This document shows positions 14,629 to 23,091 of a stretch of DNA of 25,192 nt, piece by piece. Each line of letters starts with the position of its first letter. Position 1 is the stretch's first letter. The notes beneath the pieces are model-generated. The model did not search any database, was not told the origin of the DNA, and was given only the letters and a program-made list of their open reading frames with translations. The translations under genes and the position numbers were made by a program. This DNA is from DATFXF01 sp035258565. GTDB taxonomy: Bacteria; Acidobacteriota; Terriglobia; Acidiferrales; UBA7541. The stretch spans positions 1 to 25,192 of the forward strand of contig DATFXF010000276.1 in the NCBI GenBank assembly GCA_035258565.1, read 5' to 3'.

Positions 14629-15015
14629 ATGCCGCTTCCAGTGGATCATCGCAAGAAGCCCGCCAGCGTGAAAGTGCACGTCTCGAGCGGGGCGGGCGTG
14701 GATATCGCCTGGGCGGACGGCCACGCGAGCCACTACGACTTCACTTATCTGCGCGACCAATGCCCCTGTGCGCTGTGTAACGACGAGCGCATCAGGAAGC
14801 GGGCTGTGGCTGGTGCGGCCAGTGGCGGGGGCAAAGCGGTTCTGCCCTTGTTCAAACCCAAGCCCCAAGCACGCGCTGCCGCTGCGGTCGGCAACTACGC
14901 CATCCAGATTGAATTCACCGACGGGCACTCCACGGGTATCTACAGCTTCGATTACCTGCGCACCATCTGCCCGTGCGACGCTTGCGCTCGCGCATTCCGC
15001 TCCGGCGAGGAATGA
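14629..15015 (+). CDS. DUF971 protein with two CPCxxC motifs
   Basis: The 128-residue protein belongs to DUF971, the domain also found at the N-terminus of gamma-butyrobetaine hydroxylases and fused to some Mrp/ApbC Fe-S carriers. Two halves share the pattern DGH, Y-x-F-x-YLR and CPCxxC: CPCALC (45-50) and CPCDAC (114-119). Six cysteines could bind zinc or an iron-sulfur cluster (inference). It starts 41 bases after the ATPase-DtxR gene on the same strand with no promoter seen, so it may belong to the iron operon. The start ATG at 14629 has only a weak ribosome binding site. Confidence 0.85.
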   Translation: MPLPVDHRKKPASVKVHVSSGAGVDIAWADGHASHYDFTYLRDQCPCALCNDERIRKRAVAGAASGGGKAVLPLFKPKPQARAAAAVGNYAIQIEFTDGHSTGIYSFDYLRTICPCDACARAFRSGEE

Positions 15016-15109
15016 TTCTTTGCCGCGGAGGCAACGAAAGTTGGCGCGCGACTGGATTTTCGCGGCCAAAAGTGCGAGCATAATCTCCCGCCGATTGTCA
15101 TAAGCCCTG

Positions 15110-17371
15110 ATGGAATCGAATCCTTCACCCCAGACCCCGACACCCGACTCCTCCGCCGCGATCCCGCGCGTCCTGGTGGTCACCACCGCCATGCTGACGT
15201 TTATCTCCTTCTGGCGCGCGGCGGCGATCGTGCTCAACGACTTGGCCTCGTCGGCTTACTACGCCGGCGGCGAGGCCGAAGGGTTCATCGGCAAGACGGC
15301 GCCGTGGTTCATCCTGGCCATCATGCTCTTCAGCTACGCCGTGCGCGCAGTCTACGTGGAAAGCTGCAGCATGTTTGTGCGCGGCGGCGTCTACCGCGTC
15401 GTCAAGGAGGCCCTCGGCGGCACGCTGGCTAAGTTCTCGGTTTCGGCGCTGATGTTCGACTACGTCCTGACCGGGCCGATCAGCGGCGTGGCCGCCGGCC
15501 AATACCTGGCTGGGCTGTTGAACGAAACGCTCGCCTATTTCCAACTGAAGATCGAGTTCCCGGTGGACTTCACGGCGGCCAGCTTTGCGGTGCTGGTGAC
15601 CCTGTATTTCTGGTGGCAGAACGTCAAAGGCATTCCGGAATCGAGCGATAAGGCGCTGAAGATCATGCAGCTGACCACGGTGATGGTCGTGCTCCTGATC
15701 GGCTGGTGCGGCTACACCCTGTGGGTGCGGGGAGCGCATCTGCCGCCCTGGCCTTCTCCGCGGAACATTATCCTCGATCGAAACTCCCTGGGATGGCTCT
15801 ATGGCATCGAACTTGGACGACTCCTCCCGCTGGTGGCTATTTTCGTCGGCCTGGGCCATTCCGTTCTGGCCATGAGCGGTGAAGAGTCGCTGGCCCAAGT
15901 CTATCGCGAGATCCAACACCCCAAACTGCCCAATCTGAAGAAAGCCGGCCTGATTATCTTCGTTTACAGCCTGCTGTTCACCTCGCTGGTCTCTTTCTTC
16001 GCGGTGATGATTATTCCCGACGGCGAGCGACGGAACTTTCTGGAAAACCTGATCGGCGGCCTGGCCATGCACCTTCAGGGGCCGTACGTCCTGCGGTTGC
16101 TGTTCCATGGCTTTGTGGTCCTGGTGGGCACCCTGATCCTTGCGGGCGCTGCGAACACCGCTATTGTGGGCTCGAACGGGGTGCTGAACCGCGTGTCGGA
16201 GGACGGGGTTCTCGCCGATTGGTTCCGGCAGCCGCACCGACGGTTTGGAACTTCCTACCGCATTATCAATACGGTCGTGGCTCTTCAAATCCTGACCATC
16301 TTGATCAGCCGCGGCAATGTGACCTTCCTGGCCAACCTCTATGCCTTTGGCGTGATCTGGAGCTTCGCCATGAAGGGCTTGGCAGTCCTAGTGCTGCGCT
16401 ATACGCATCCCGGGGAACGTGAGTATCGTGTCCCGCTGAACGTGAAGGTGGCTGGCGTCGAGATCCCTATCGGTTTGGGGCTGATCACCCTTGTGTTGTT
16501 GGCCATCGCGGTGGTGAATCTGTTCACCAAACCGGCGGCGACCGTGGCCGGCGCCATCTTCTCCGTCCTCCTGTTTGGGGTGTTCACGGCTTCGGAAAAA
16601 ATCGTGCGCAGGCGAGGCACCGCGCATGCGGACCTAGATCAGTTTTACGTGGCCACGCAGCAAGGGCTCTCGCCGCGGACGGTGGATTGTCGGCCGGGGA
16701 GTATCCTGGTCCCGGTGAGCAATTATCACGCCCTCTATCATCTGGCTGCGGTTTTGGACCGCTTCCGGCCTGACCGGCGGGATGTGGTGGTGCTTCACGT
16801 TCGCCTGCTCCGACGGTCTGGCTCGGGAGAGTCCGAACTCGAACCCGATCAGTTGTTCGGCAGCGTCGAACAGCACCTATTTACCAAGGCACTGGAGCTG
16901 TCAGAAAAACGGGGCAAGCCGATTCGTTTGGCGGTTGTCGCCGCGAACGACCTATGGGACGGCATTCTGCGGGCCGCCAGGGACCTCCAGTCGTCCACCA
17001 TCGTGCTGGGCCACTCCGCGAAATTCACACTCCATGAACAGGCGCGCCTGATCGGCCTGGCCTGGGAACGCCTGCCCGACCCCAGACCGCAATTCAATTT
17101 GGAGATCTACATGCCGGGCGGTCAGAGAGAGTATTTCCTTTTGGGCCCGCACGCGCCGCATCTCACCGCCAACGAAGTGAACCTCGTGCACCGCCTATGG
17201 CTGCGCTTCAGCGGGCAAGTGGCGCCGGAGGAGCTGCACCACCACGACGTGGTTCACTTTGCCCTCAACGAAGTGATGCAGGAGATTGAGGAGGGCAAAG
17301 AGGCTCAAGTCGTGGACCGACTGCGGCAACACCTCGAGGACAACAAGGCCCGCCGCAAGAAGCCTTCCTGA
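15110..17371 (+). CDS. APC-superfamily permease with a soluble C-terminal domain
   Basis: This 753-residue protein has about twelve membrane segments between residues 20 and 495. Typical APC amino-acid/polyamine transporter features are visible, including SGEESLAQVYREI (256-268) and GAANTAIVGSNGVLNRVSEDG (346-366). Residues 505-753 are soluble and contain a universal-stress-like region (SILVPVSNYHALYHLA, then VVVLHVRLL and STIVLGHSAK). Its substrate cannot be told from sequence alone. It starts 94 bases after the DUF971 gene and has no strong promoter in front, only a CATAAT at 15079 without a matching -35. The tail may regulate transport (inference). Confidence 0.85.
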   Translation: MESNPSPQTPTPDSSAAIPRVLVVTTAMLTFISFWRAAAIVLNDLASSAYYAGGEAEGFIGKTAPWFILAIMLFSYAVRAVYVESCSMFVRGGVYRVVKEALGGTLAKFSVSALMFDYVLTGPISGVAAGQYLAGLLNETLAYFQLKIEFPVDFTAASFAVLVTLYFWWQNVKGIPESSDKALKIMQLTTVMVVLLIGWCGYTLWVRGAHLPPWPSPRNIILDRNSLGWLYGIELGRLLPLVAIFVGLGHSVLAMSGEESLAQVYREIQHPKLPNLKKAGLIIFVYSLLFTSLVSFFAVMIIPDGERRNFLENLIGGLAMHLQGPYVLRLLFHGFVVLVGTLILAGAANTAIVGSNGVLNRVSEDGVLADWFRQPHRRFGTSYRIINTVVALQILTILISRGNVTFLANLYAFGVIWSFAMKGLAVLVLRYTHPGEREYRVPLNVKVAGVEIPIGLGLITLVLLAIAVVNLFTKPAATVAGAIFSVLLFGVFTASEKIVRRRGTAHADLDQFYVATQQGLSPRTVDCRPGSILVPVSNYHALYHLAAVLDRFRPDRRDVVVLHVRLLRRSGSGESELEPDQLFGSVEQHLFTKALELSEKRGKPIRLAVVAANDLWDGILRAARDLQSSTIVLGHSAKFTLHEQARLIGLAWERLPDPRPQFNLEIYMPGGQREYFLLGPHAPHLTANEVNLVHRLWLRFSGQVAPEELHHHDVVHFALNEVMQEIEEGKEAQVVDRLRQHLEDNKARRKKPS

Positions 17372-17442
17372 GGTGCCTGGTCGGCGGTGGAGTCTCGATC
17401 GGTCACCGGCACCCGGAGTCGGCCCCGGAGTTATCACTCCAG

Positions 17443-17886
17443 CTAGGAGGTTCGCAACTCTGAGGTACAGAATGCGCAGCGTACAGCCTTGAGGGCGATG
17501 GAGGAACAGCAGTACGGGCACTCTTTGGTCGTCGCTGCCGGAGGTTGAACCTCGGGTTTGCTCTTCAGTCGGTTCACCTGTTGGATAAGCAGGAAAATCG
17601 CAAAGGCCACGATCAGAAAGTTGATCAGGGTATTAAGAAACACGCCGTAGTTGATGGTGGCGGCGCCGGCGGCCTTGGCGGTGGCGAGCGTGTCGTAGTG
17701 CTGGCCCGATAGGCTGATGAACAGGTTTGAGAAATCCACCTGCCCGACCATTCGCCCGATGGGCGGCATGAGGATATCCTCGACGAACGACGCCACGATC
17801 TTCCCGAAGGCTGCACCGATGATGATTCCCACGGCCATGTCCAGCACGTTGCCGCGCATCACAAATGTTTTGAACTCTTTCCACAT
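17443..17886 (-). CDS. mscL: Large-conductance mechanosensitive channel MscL with C-terminal zinc ribbon
   Basis: The protein has 147 residues. MscL forms an inner-membrane pore that opens on membrane tension and releases solutes during osmotic down-shock. The N-terminus WKEFKTFVMRGNVLDMAVGIIIG and the first transmembrane helix match the family closely. The second helix is NFLIVAFAIFLLIQQVN. An added tail has CPYC and CAFC (zinc-ribbon type), seen in a subset of MscL proteins. A strong AGGGGAGG ribbon-like ribosome binding site precedes the ATG and a TATAAT promoter lies about 60 bases upstream, so it is probably transcribed alone. Confidence 0.95.
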   Translation of the reverse strand: MWKEFKTFVMRGNVLDMAVGIIIGAAFGKIVASFVEDILMPPIGRMVGQVDFSNLFISLSGQHYDTLATAKAAGAATINYGVFLNTLINFLIVAFAIFLLIQQVNRLKSKPEVQPPAATTKECPYCCSSIALKAVRCAFCTSELRTS

Positions 17887-17952
17887 GGTGAGGCCTCCCC
17901 TGCGATAGATGGGTTCGACTATCTTCCTCGTGGCCCCCGACCGGCGCGCACA

Positions 17953-17983
17953 ATTATAGGCTAGAACGAAAAGAGCAAGGCAA
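17953..17983 (-). promoter_or_regulatory. Promoter for mscL
   Basis: Read on the minus strand, TTGCCT (17978-17983) and a perfect TATAAT (17953-17958) are separated by 19 bases. The predicted start near 17946 gives a leader of about 60 bases ending in a strong Shine-Dalgarno. Confidence 0.55.
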
Positions 17984-18021
17984 GAAACAGACCTAACAGA
18001 TCCGAGCGGCGCGTGAACTCT

Positions 18022-18378
18022 TCAGGGTGTGCGTGCCACCAGCACGGCGCTCAGCATTCCCCGCACCACCAGGATGCCGCCTGCCGCGGCGAGCAGCGGC
18101 GCCACCCAGCGAAACGGCAGCCAGGCAATGCCGAGCATCAACACCCCCACAAGCGCAAGCGAACCACCGCGCACGCGATGCTCTCCGCTCGAGGCGTACC
18201 GGCCGGCGCGCATCCATGCCCGCAAGCCCCAATAGACCAGGAAGGCACCCAGGCCGATCCACGTCGGCGCGCGGCGATCAAAAAAGTATCTCCCCATCGC
18301 CGCCACCCAGACCAGCAGCACGCCGAGCAGCACGAAGATCAGCTCGTTGAGCAGCCGCAAAAGGCGGGCCGGGCTCAT
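18022..18378 (-). CDS. Small four-helix membrane protein, unknown function
   Basis: The 118-residue hydrophobic protein has four likely membrane segments: LIFVLLGVLLVWVAAM, WIGLGAFLVYWGLRAWM, LALVGVLMLGIAWLPF and VAPLLAAAGGILVVRGML. A basic loop lies between segments two and three. No family was recognised. It starts 5 bases after the cyclophilin stop on the same strand, with GGCGGA as ribosome binding site, so it is probably co-transcribed. Coding likelihood rests on the clean membrane pattern and tight spacing. Confidence 0.65.
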   Translation of the reverse strand: MSPARLLRLLNELIFVLLGVLLVWVAAMGRYFFDRRAPTWIGLGAFLVYWGLRAWMRAGRYASSGEHRVRGGSLALVGVLMLGIAWLPFRWVAPLLAAAGGILVVRGMLSAVLVARTP

Positions 18379-18383
18379 TCCGC

Positions 18384-18908
18384 CTAGACGCGCTCGATGC
18401 GCACCTTTTGGATCACCACAGGCTGTCGCGGGCGGTCGTTAGGATCGCGCGGAACCTGAGAGATTTTCAGAGCAATGTCCTGGCCTTCGACTACTTCGCC
18501 GAAAATCGTGTGCCGCCTGTCGAGCCATGGCGTCGCCGCCACGGTGATGAAGAACTGGCTGCCGTTTGTATTCGGCCCGGAGTTGGCCATGGAGAGCTTG
18601 CCGGGCCGGTCGTGGCGCAGCGTGGAGTGGAACTCATCGGCAAAGTGGAAGCCCGGGCCGCCGGTGCCGTTGCCCACGGGACAGCCGCCCTGGATCATGA
18701 ACTCCGGAATGACACGGTGAAAGGATAGGCCGTCGTAGAACGGCCGCTTGGTCTTTTGGCCGGTGCGAGGATCGGTGAACTCTTTGCTCCCTTCCGTTAG
18801 GCCGATGAAGTTCTCGACCGTCTTCGGAGCCTCCTTCTCGAACAGCCGACAGACCATCGTGCCCTGCGAGGTCTCGAGCACGGCGTAGGTTCCCGGGGCG
18901 CGCGTCAA
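18384..18908 (-). CDS. Cyclophilin-type peptidyl-prolyl cis-trans isomerase
   Basis: The 174-residue protein is a cyclophilin that catalyses proline cis-trans isomerisation. Active-site residues are visible in SFHRVIPEFMIQGG (R65, F69, M71, Q73), GSQFF (116-120) and WLDRRHTIFG (128-137). No signal peptide is present, so it should act in the cytosol. The chosen start is TTG at 18908, because a strong GGGAAGGAG ribosome binding site lies 7 bases upstream; the next in-frame ATG would remove the first conserved strand. A good promoter (18947-18975) precedes it, divergent from trxB. Confidence 0.92.
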   Translation of the reverse strand: MTRAPGTYAVLETSQGTMVCRLFEKEAPKTVENFIGLTEGSKEFTDPRTGQKTKRPFYDGLSFHRVIPEFMIQGGCPVGNGTGGPGFHFADEFHSTLRHDRPGKLSMANSGPNTNGSQFFITVAATPWLDRRHTIFGEVVEGQDIALKISQVPRDPNDRPRQPVVIQKVRIERV

Positions 18909-18946
18909 TGGCTCTCTCCTTCCCCTCTGTCGTACGGTGACTGCGC

Positions 18947-18975
18947 ATTATCTCCCAAGCGGCAGAGTGAAGCAA
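18947..18975 (-). promoter_or_regulatory. Promoter for the cyclophilin operon
   Basis: On the minus strand TTGCTT (18970-18975) and GATAAT (18947-18952) are exactly 17 bases apart. The predicted start is about 32 bases before the TTG start codon. Confidence 0.65.
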
Positions 18976-19005
18976 ACAAGGTTCCGTCTGGCGGCGCGGT
19001 GGAGA

Positions 19006-19014
19006 TGCTAGAAT
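19006..19014 (+). promoter_or_regulatory. Candidate extended -10 promoter for trxB
   Basis: TGCTAGAAT is an extended -10 element (TG, one base, then TAGAAT at 19009-19014). No good -35 box is present at 17 bases. Transcription would start near 19021, about 50 bases before trxB. Confidence 0.4.
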
Positions 19015-19072
19015 GAGCGCGCATTGCCGATGCATCGGAGGACCGCACCGGTGAATCGAAAGAGTTTGTAGA

Positions 19073-20011
19073 ATGCGAGTGGAGACGAAAGTGCACAGCG
19101 TCGTCATCATCGGGAGCGGCTGTGCCGGGCTCACCGCCGCCATCTATGCCGCCCGCGCGAATCTAAAGCCGCTGGTGATTGACGGCTATGAGCCCGGCGG
19201 GCAATTGACCCTCACCACTATGGTCGAGAACTTTCCCGGCTTCCCGGACGGCATCCTCGGGCCGCAACTCATCGAGCAGATGCGCAAGCAGGCGCAACGC
19301 TTCGGCGCCGAATTCAAGGCCGGTGCAGCCTCCCATGTGGATCTGAGCCGGCGCCCGTTCAAGGTTACGGCGGCTAAGGGGACCTACGAGTCCCGGGCGC
19401 TGATTGTGGCCGCCGGGGCCTCCGCACGCCTGCTGGGGCTCGAGAGCGAGCGCAAGCTGATGGGTCACGGCGTTTCGACCTGCGCCACCTGCGACGGCTA
19501 TTTTTTCCGCGGGAAGGAGATTGCGGTCGTGGGCGGGGGCGATTCAGCGATGGAGGAAGCCATCTTCCTGACCAAGTTCGCCAGCCGGGTGAACGTGATT
19601 CACCGGCGCAACGAATTCCGCGCCTCCAAGATCATGCTCGAGCGAGCCCGAAGCAACGAGAAGATTCACTTCCTGACGCCGGCGGTCGTCGAAGAGGTTC
19701 TTGAGAACAAGGGAGTGGTCGAGGCCGTCAAGCTCCGCAACCTCGAGTTCAATCAAATTTCCGTCCTGCCGGTCGAAGGCCTCTTCATCGCCATCGGCCA
19801 CGATCCCAACACCAAAGTGTTCCAGGGCCAGCTGGAAATGGACCAGAACGGTTATCTCGTTACCCGCAACGGCAGCAAGACCAGTGTCGCCGGCGTGTTC
19901 GCCGCTGGCGATGTCCAGGACCATTACTATCGCCAGGCAGTGACGGCGGCCGGCTCCGGCTGCATGGCCGCTATGGACGCAGAAAAGTTCCTCGAAGAGC
20001 ACAAGGACTAG
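19073..20011 (+). CDS. trxB: Thioredoxin reductase (FAD/NADPH, CATC active site)
   Basis: The 312-residue low-molecular-weight enzyme reduces thioredoxin with NADPH. The FAD-binding motif is GSGCAGLTAA (14-23; the usual GSGPAG has Cys in place of Pro). The redox pair is CATC (137-140), the NADPH-binding glycine motif is VVGGGDSAMEEA (from 152), and the C-terminal FAD motif is VAGVFAAGDV. Length and order are normal. The nearby TlpA-like protein and rhodanese belong to a separate minus-strand operon. The start ATG at 19073 has a weak Shine-Dalgarno. Confidence 0.95.
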   Translation: MRVETKVHSVVIIGSGCAGLTAAIYAARANLKPLVIDGYEPGGQLTLTTMVENFPGFPDGILGPQLIEQMRKQAQRFGAEFKAGAASHVDLSRRPFKVTAAKGTYESRALIVAAGASARLLGLESERKLMGHGVSTCATCDGYFFRGKEIAVVGGGDSAMEEAIFLTKFASRVNVIHRRNEFRASKIMLERARSNEKIHFLTPAVVEEVLENKGVVEAVKLRNLEFNQISVLPVEGLFIAIGHDPNTKVFQGQLEMDQNGYLVTRNGSKTSVAGVFAAGDVQDHYYRQAVTAAGSGCMAAMDAEKFLEEHKD

Positions 20012-20090
20012 TGCCGCCCTGCCGCTCAGGGCATAATCGCCTTTCCATGCCCGCCCCGGTCTTTCCCCGCCCGCCTGCGAGCTTCTGACG

Positions 20091-21014
20091 ATGCTGCCCA
20101 AGCTCTTGCTCGAGCTTTCCGAGAGCAAACGCCTCGCTGCTTGGGTCACCTCCAACGGGGCGACTCGGGGTCTGGCACGCCGCTTCGTGGCCGGCGAGCA
20201 GCTTGAGGATGCCATTGCCGCCACCGGCGTCGCGAACGAAGAGGGCCTGATGGCCAGCCTGGACTATCTGGGCGAAAACGTTTTGAGCGAGGCCGACGCG
20301 CAGCGCGCGCGTGACACCTACCTGGGCATTTTTGATCGGCTCGCACTGGAAAAGCTCAATGCGAACGTGTCGCTCAAGTTGACGCAACTCGGGCTGGACT
20401 TGAGTGAGGAGCTGTGCCAGAGCCTCGTGGAAACGATCGTTTCCCGAGCCGCCGGCTATGGCAATTTCGTGCGCATCGACATGGAAGGCTCGGCCTACAC
20501 CCACCGCACGATAGAACTCGCCAAGCGCGTGCGGGCCCGCAGCGAGGCCGTGGGGGTCGTTGTCCAGTCTTACCTCTACCGCAGCGAGCAGGACGTGACG
20601 GATCTGCTCCGCATCGGCTGCCGCATCCGCCTGTGCAAAGGTGCCTATCAGGAACCGCCCGAAATTGCCTTTCCCCGCAAGGCGGATGTGGATCGAAACT
20701 ACATCCGCCTGATGCAGCTCTTGCTGGCGAGCGGGATTTATCACGGGATCGCCACGCACGACCCGCGCATGATCGCCGCCACCATCCGCTTTGCCGCGGA
20801 ACGCAACCTGGCCAAGGATAAGTTTGAATTTCAGATGCTCTACGGCATTCGCACTGACCTGCAACACCAACTGGTCCGCGAGGGCTACCGCGTGCGCGTC
20901 TACATCCCCTACGGGCGCGATTGGTTTCCGTACTTCATGCGCCGGCTGGCCGAGCGTCCTGCCAATCTGATGTTCTTCGTCCGCAACCTCTTCCGCTTGG
21001 GAGCGGGTTCGTAA
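20091..21014 (+). CDS. Proline dehydrogenase (PRODH domain, monofunctional)
   Basis: The 307-residue FAD enzyme oxidises proline to pyrroline-5-carboxylate, the first step of proline catabolism. The family barrel motifs appear in order: LDYLGENV, VSLKLTQLGL, VRIDMEGSAYT, VVQSYLYRS, RIRLCKGAYQEP, IATHDP, FEFQMLYGIR and VRVYIPYGRDWFPYFMRRLAERPAN. The P5C dehydrogenase half found in PutA is absent, and no such gene is in the window. It starts 79 bases after trxB, with no clear ribosome binding site, and converges on the methyltransferase gene. Confidence 0.93.
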   Translation: MLPKLLLELSESKRLAAWVTSNGATRGLARRFVAGEQLEDAIAATGVANEEGLMASLDYLGENVLSEADAQRARDTYLGIFDRLALEKLNANVSLKLTQLGLDLSEELCQSLVETIVSRAAGYGNFVRIDMEGSAYTHRTIELAKRVRARSEAVGVVVQSYLYRSEQDVTDLLRIGCRIRLCKGAYQEPPEIAFPRKADVDRNYIRLMQLLLASGIYHGIATHDPRMIAATIRFAAERNLAKDKFEFQMLYGIRTDLQHQLVREGYRVRVYIPYGRDWFPYFMRRLAERPANLMFFVRNLFRLGAGS

Positions 21015-21068
21015 GGTCGCGCCCGCGCGGCGCGGCTCGCCCGGCACGATGCTGGCCAGTGGCCTGTT

Positions 21069-21698
21069 CTAGCGTTTCCGACAAACAGCCACCCCGTCGC
21101 GCAGGGGAACAATGACGGGGAAGAGTTTGGGCGAGCGGTAAATCAGACGATTGAACCGCTGAATGCCGCGCGTCGCGGGGTCGGTGGCTTTGCGCGTGAC
21201 GCGGCCGGACCACAGCGCATTGTCTGCCACGAGAAGGCCGCCCGGGCGCAGGCGACCGACCGCCTTGCGGAAAGCGGCGGGATACTGGTGTTTGTCGACA
21301 TCGATGAATACCAGGTCAAACTTGCCGGCTACCTGGTCCAGCAGCCCGAGCGCATCACCCACCAGCACGTGGATGCGCTCGGCCACGCCCGCGCGCCGGA
21401 AGTTGGCTTGCGCGCGGCGGGCGTTTTCCGGATCGCCATCCGTGTAATAGACCCGCGCGCCACGGCCGGCGGCACGTGCCAGCCAAATCGTCGAGTACCC
21501 AATGGCGGAGCCCATCTCAAAGATGCGTTTCGCGCCGGAGATCTCGACCAGCAGTGCGAGTACGCGGCCAACCGCCGGGCCGATGATGGGAATGTCATGG
21601 CGCCGAGCGAACCGTTCCATCTCCCGGAGTACGGCGTCGCGCGCTGGCAGCAAGCTATAGAGATAGCGATCGAGACCTTCTTCCAAGATTTCATTCAT
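21069..21698 (-). CDS. Class I O-methyltransferase (COMT/YrrM-like)
   Basis: The 209-residue SAM-dependent enzyme belongs to the O-methyltransferase family 3. SAM-binding motifs are EMGSAIGYST (61-70) and YYTDGDPENA (85-94). The metal/catalytic region is FIDVDKHQYPAAF (131-143) and VADNALWSG. The substrate is unknown. It is the last gene of a four-gene minus-strand run and starts 33 bases after the UPF0173 hydrolase. The ATG at 21698 keeps the LEEGLDRYLYSLLP helix common in the family. Confidence 0.9.
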   Translation of the reverse strand: MNEILEEGLDRYLYSLLPARDAVLREMERFARRHDIPIIGPAVGRVLALLVEISGAKRIFEMGSAIGYSTIWLARAAGRGARVYYTDGDPENARRAQANFRRAGVAERIHVLVGDALGLLDQVAGKFDLVFIDVDKHQYPAAFRKAVGRLRPGGLLVADNALWSGRVTRKATDPATRGIQRFNRLIYRSPKLFPVIVPLRDGVAVCRKR

Positions 21699-21731
21699 GC
21701 GGCCCCCAGAAGAGAAAGTAGAAAAGAAGGA

Positions 21732-22445
21732 CTACCCCAGGGTTTCGCCGGGCTGGAGGGCGTGGATTTCCAAGCCGGCGATGTCTTGGGTGAGTTCGCC
21801 AAGCGCCGCGGGCGTTCCGGTGAGTGCCGGGAAGGTGCCATAGTGCATCGGGACAACATGCCGCACATCCAGCAGGCGAATGGCGAGCGCCGCCTCCCGC
21901 GGGCCCATGGTGTAGAGGTCGCCGATCGGAAGGCACGCCAGCTCGGGCACATGGAGCTCGCCAATCATCTTCATGTCGCCAAAGACGGCGGTGTCCCCAG
22001 CGTGGTACAGCTTCAGGCCACCCGGCAGCCGGACGATGTACCCGCAGGGCTCGCCGGCATAGACGATTTTGCCTTCGTCCTGGACGCTGTTGGAATGAAT
22101 GGCGTGCACCATGGTGACTTCGATTTCGCCGACTTTCTGCGTGCCTCCTTTGCTCATGGGCAGCGTGTTCGGGATGCCCTTGGATTCGAGCCACAGGCAG
22201 GTCTCATAGATGGCCACGATCTCGGGCTTGTGCGCGCGGGCCAGGGCCATCGCGTCGGCGAAGTGGTCGCTGTGGCCGTGCGTGATCAGCATCACATCCA
22301 CCCGCGCGAGTTTCTTGAGCCCTGCGGGGCAGGCTGGATTGCCCATCACCCAGGGGTCAATCAGAATGACTTTGCCGCTGGGCGTGGCGATTTGGAAGGT
22401 GCTATGGCCGAGCCAGGTGATCTTGTTTCCGCGCGTGAGCAGCAT
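21732..22445 (-). CDS. UPF0173-type metallo-beta-lactamase-fold hydrolase
   Basis: The 237-residue protein opens with ITWLGHSTFQI and carries the metal motif THGHSDH (55-61). Further ligand regions are LYHAGDTAVFGDM and VPMHYGTFP, all typical of UPF0173 metal-dependent hydrolases. The physiological substrate is unknown. Its ATG at 22445 has a clear AGGAG ribosome binding site and lies 14 bases after the TlpA-like gene, so the two are probably co-transcribed. Confidence 0.93.
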   Translation of the reverse strand: MLLTRGNKITWLGHSTFQIATPSGKVILIDPWVMGNPACPAGLKKLARVDVMLITHGHSDHFADAMALARAHKPEIVAIYETCLWLESKGIPNTLPMSKGGTQKVGEIEVTMVHAIHSNSVQDEGKIVYAGEPCGYIVRLPGGLKLYHAGDTAVFGDMKMIGELHVPELACLPIGDLYTMGPREAALAIRLLDVRHVVPMHYGTFPALTGTPAALGELTQDIAGLEIHALQPGETLG

Positions 22446-22459
22446 GAGAGGCTCCTGGT

Positions 22460-23080
22460 CTAGGGGCTCGGTGAGGCGCTCTTGGTTGCGGCATTTTCCC
22501 CCGTCTCGAACAGGGCCCGAATGGCGCTCTCGAAACCCTTGGGACTCTGCTCGCCGATCAGATGCATCCTCTCGTGGCCGTCGCGAGAATAGAAGAACGT
22601 GGCAGGAATGGCGCCGTTCCAGTTGGGATTCACCGCATGGATGAAGGCTTCCTCGTTGCCGGGTCGCAGGCGGTAGTTGGTGAATCCCGGACGATACTTG
22701 GCCAGGAAGTGACGCACGAGGTCGATCTCCGCATCCTCGTCCAGGCTGATGCCGATGACCACCAATCCGCGCGGGGCGTACTGCCGCGACAGTTCGACGA
22801 CGATGGGATATTCGCTGCGGCAGGGTTCACACCAGGTGGCCCAGAAGTTCACCATCAGGGGCTTGCCGCGATGCTTGGCCAGAATCTCTCGGAAGCCTTG
22901 CCCGTCGATGACCCTGGGGTCCGCGAGCGGCGATGCCGTCGGGGCTTTGGTTCGCGGCTGTTGGGCGGCCAACCGGGATGGCAGAAGCGAGAGCGCTGCG
23001 GCAGCAAAGAGCAAGGTGAAGCCCACTCTTGGGGAACCGCGCGAAGTCACTCCGGGCGCCGCGGAAGAAAGTGGGTTCAT
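22460..23080 (-). CDS. Exported TlpA/ResA-like thioredoxin-fold protein
   Basis: The predicted 206-residue protein has an N-terminal signal or anchor (about 19-39, VGFTLLFAAAALSLL). A thioredoxin domain follows, with the redox motif WCEPC (83-87) in NFWATWCEPCRSE. A cis-Pro segment (GAIPATFFYSRDG) is also seen. It should act outside the cytoplasmic membrane as a thiol-disulfide oxidoreductase. The start at ATG 23080 is preferred over the longer frame from 23215, because the latter overlaps the rhodanese gene and lacks a signal at its start. It begins 11 bases after the rhodanese stop. Confidence 0.88.
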   Translation of the reverse strand: MNPLSSAAPGVTSRGSPRVGFTLLFAAAALSLLPSRLAAQQPRTKAPTASPLADPRVIDGQGFREILAKHRGKPLMVNFWATWCEPCRSEYPIVVELSRQYAPRGLVVIGISLDEDAEIDLVRHFLAKYRPGFTNYRLRPGNEEAFIHAVNPNWNGAIPATFFYSRDGHERMHLIGEQSPKGFESAIRALFETGENAATKSASPSP

Positions 23081-23091
23081 TGCCGAATGGC

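Noticed and set aside
20016..20032. 6-bp hairpin after trxB (GCCCTG / CAGGGC)
   Set aside because: It has no T-run and is too short to support a terminator call.
21288..22463. 391-codon plus-strand frame opposite the methyltransferase and UPF0173 genes
   Set aside because: Both minus-strand genes have clear family motifs; this frame is their shadow.
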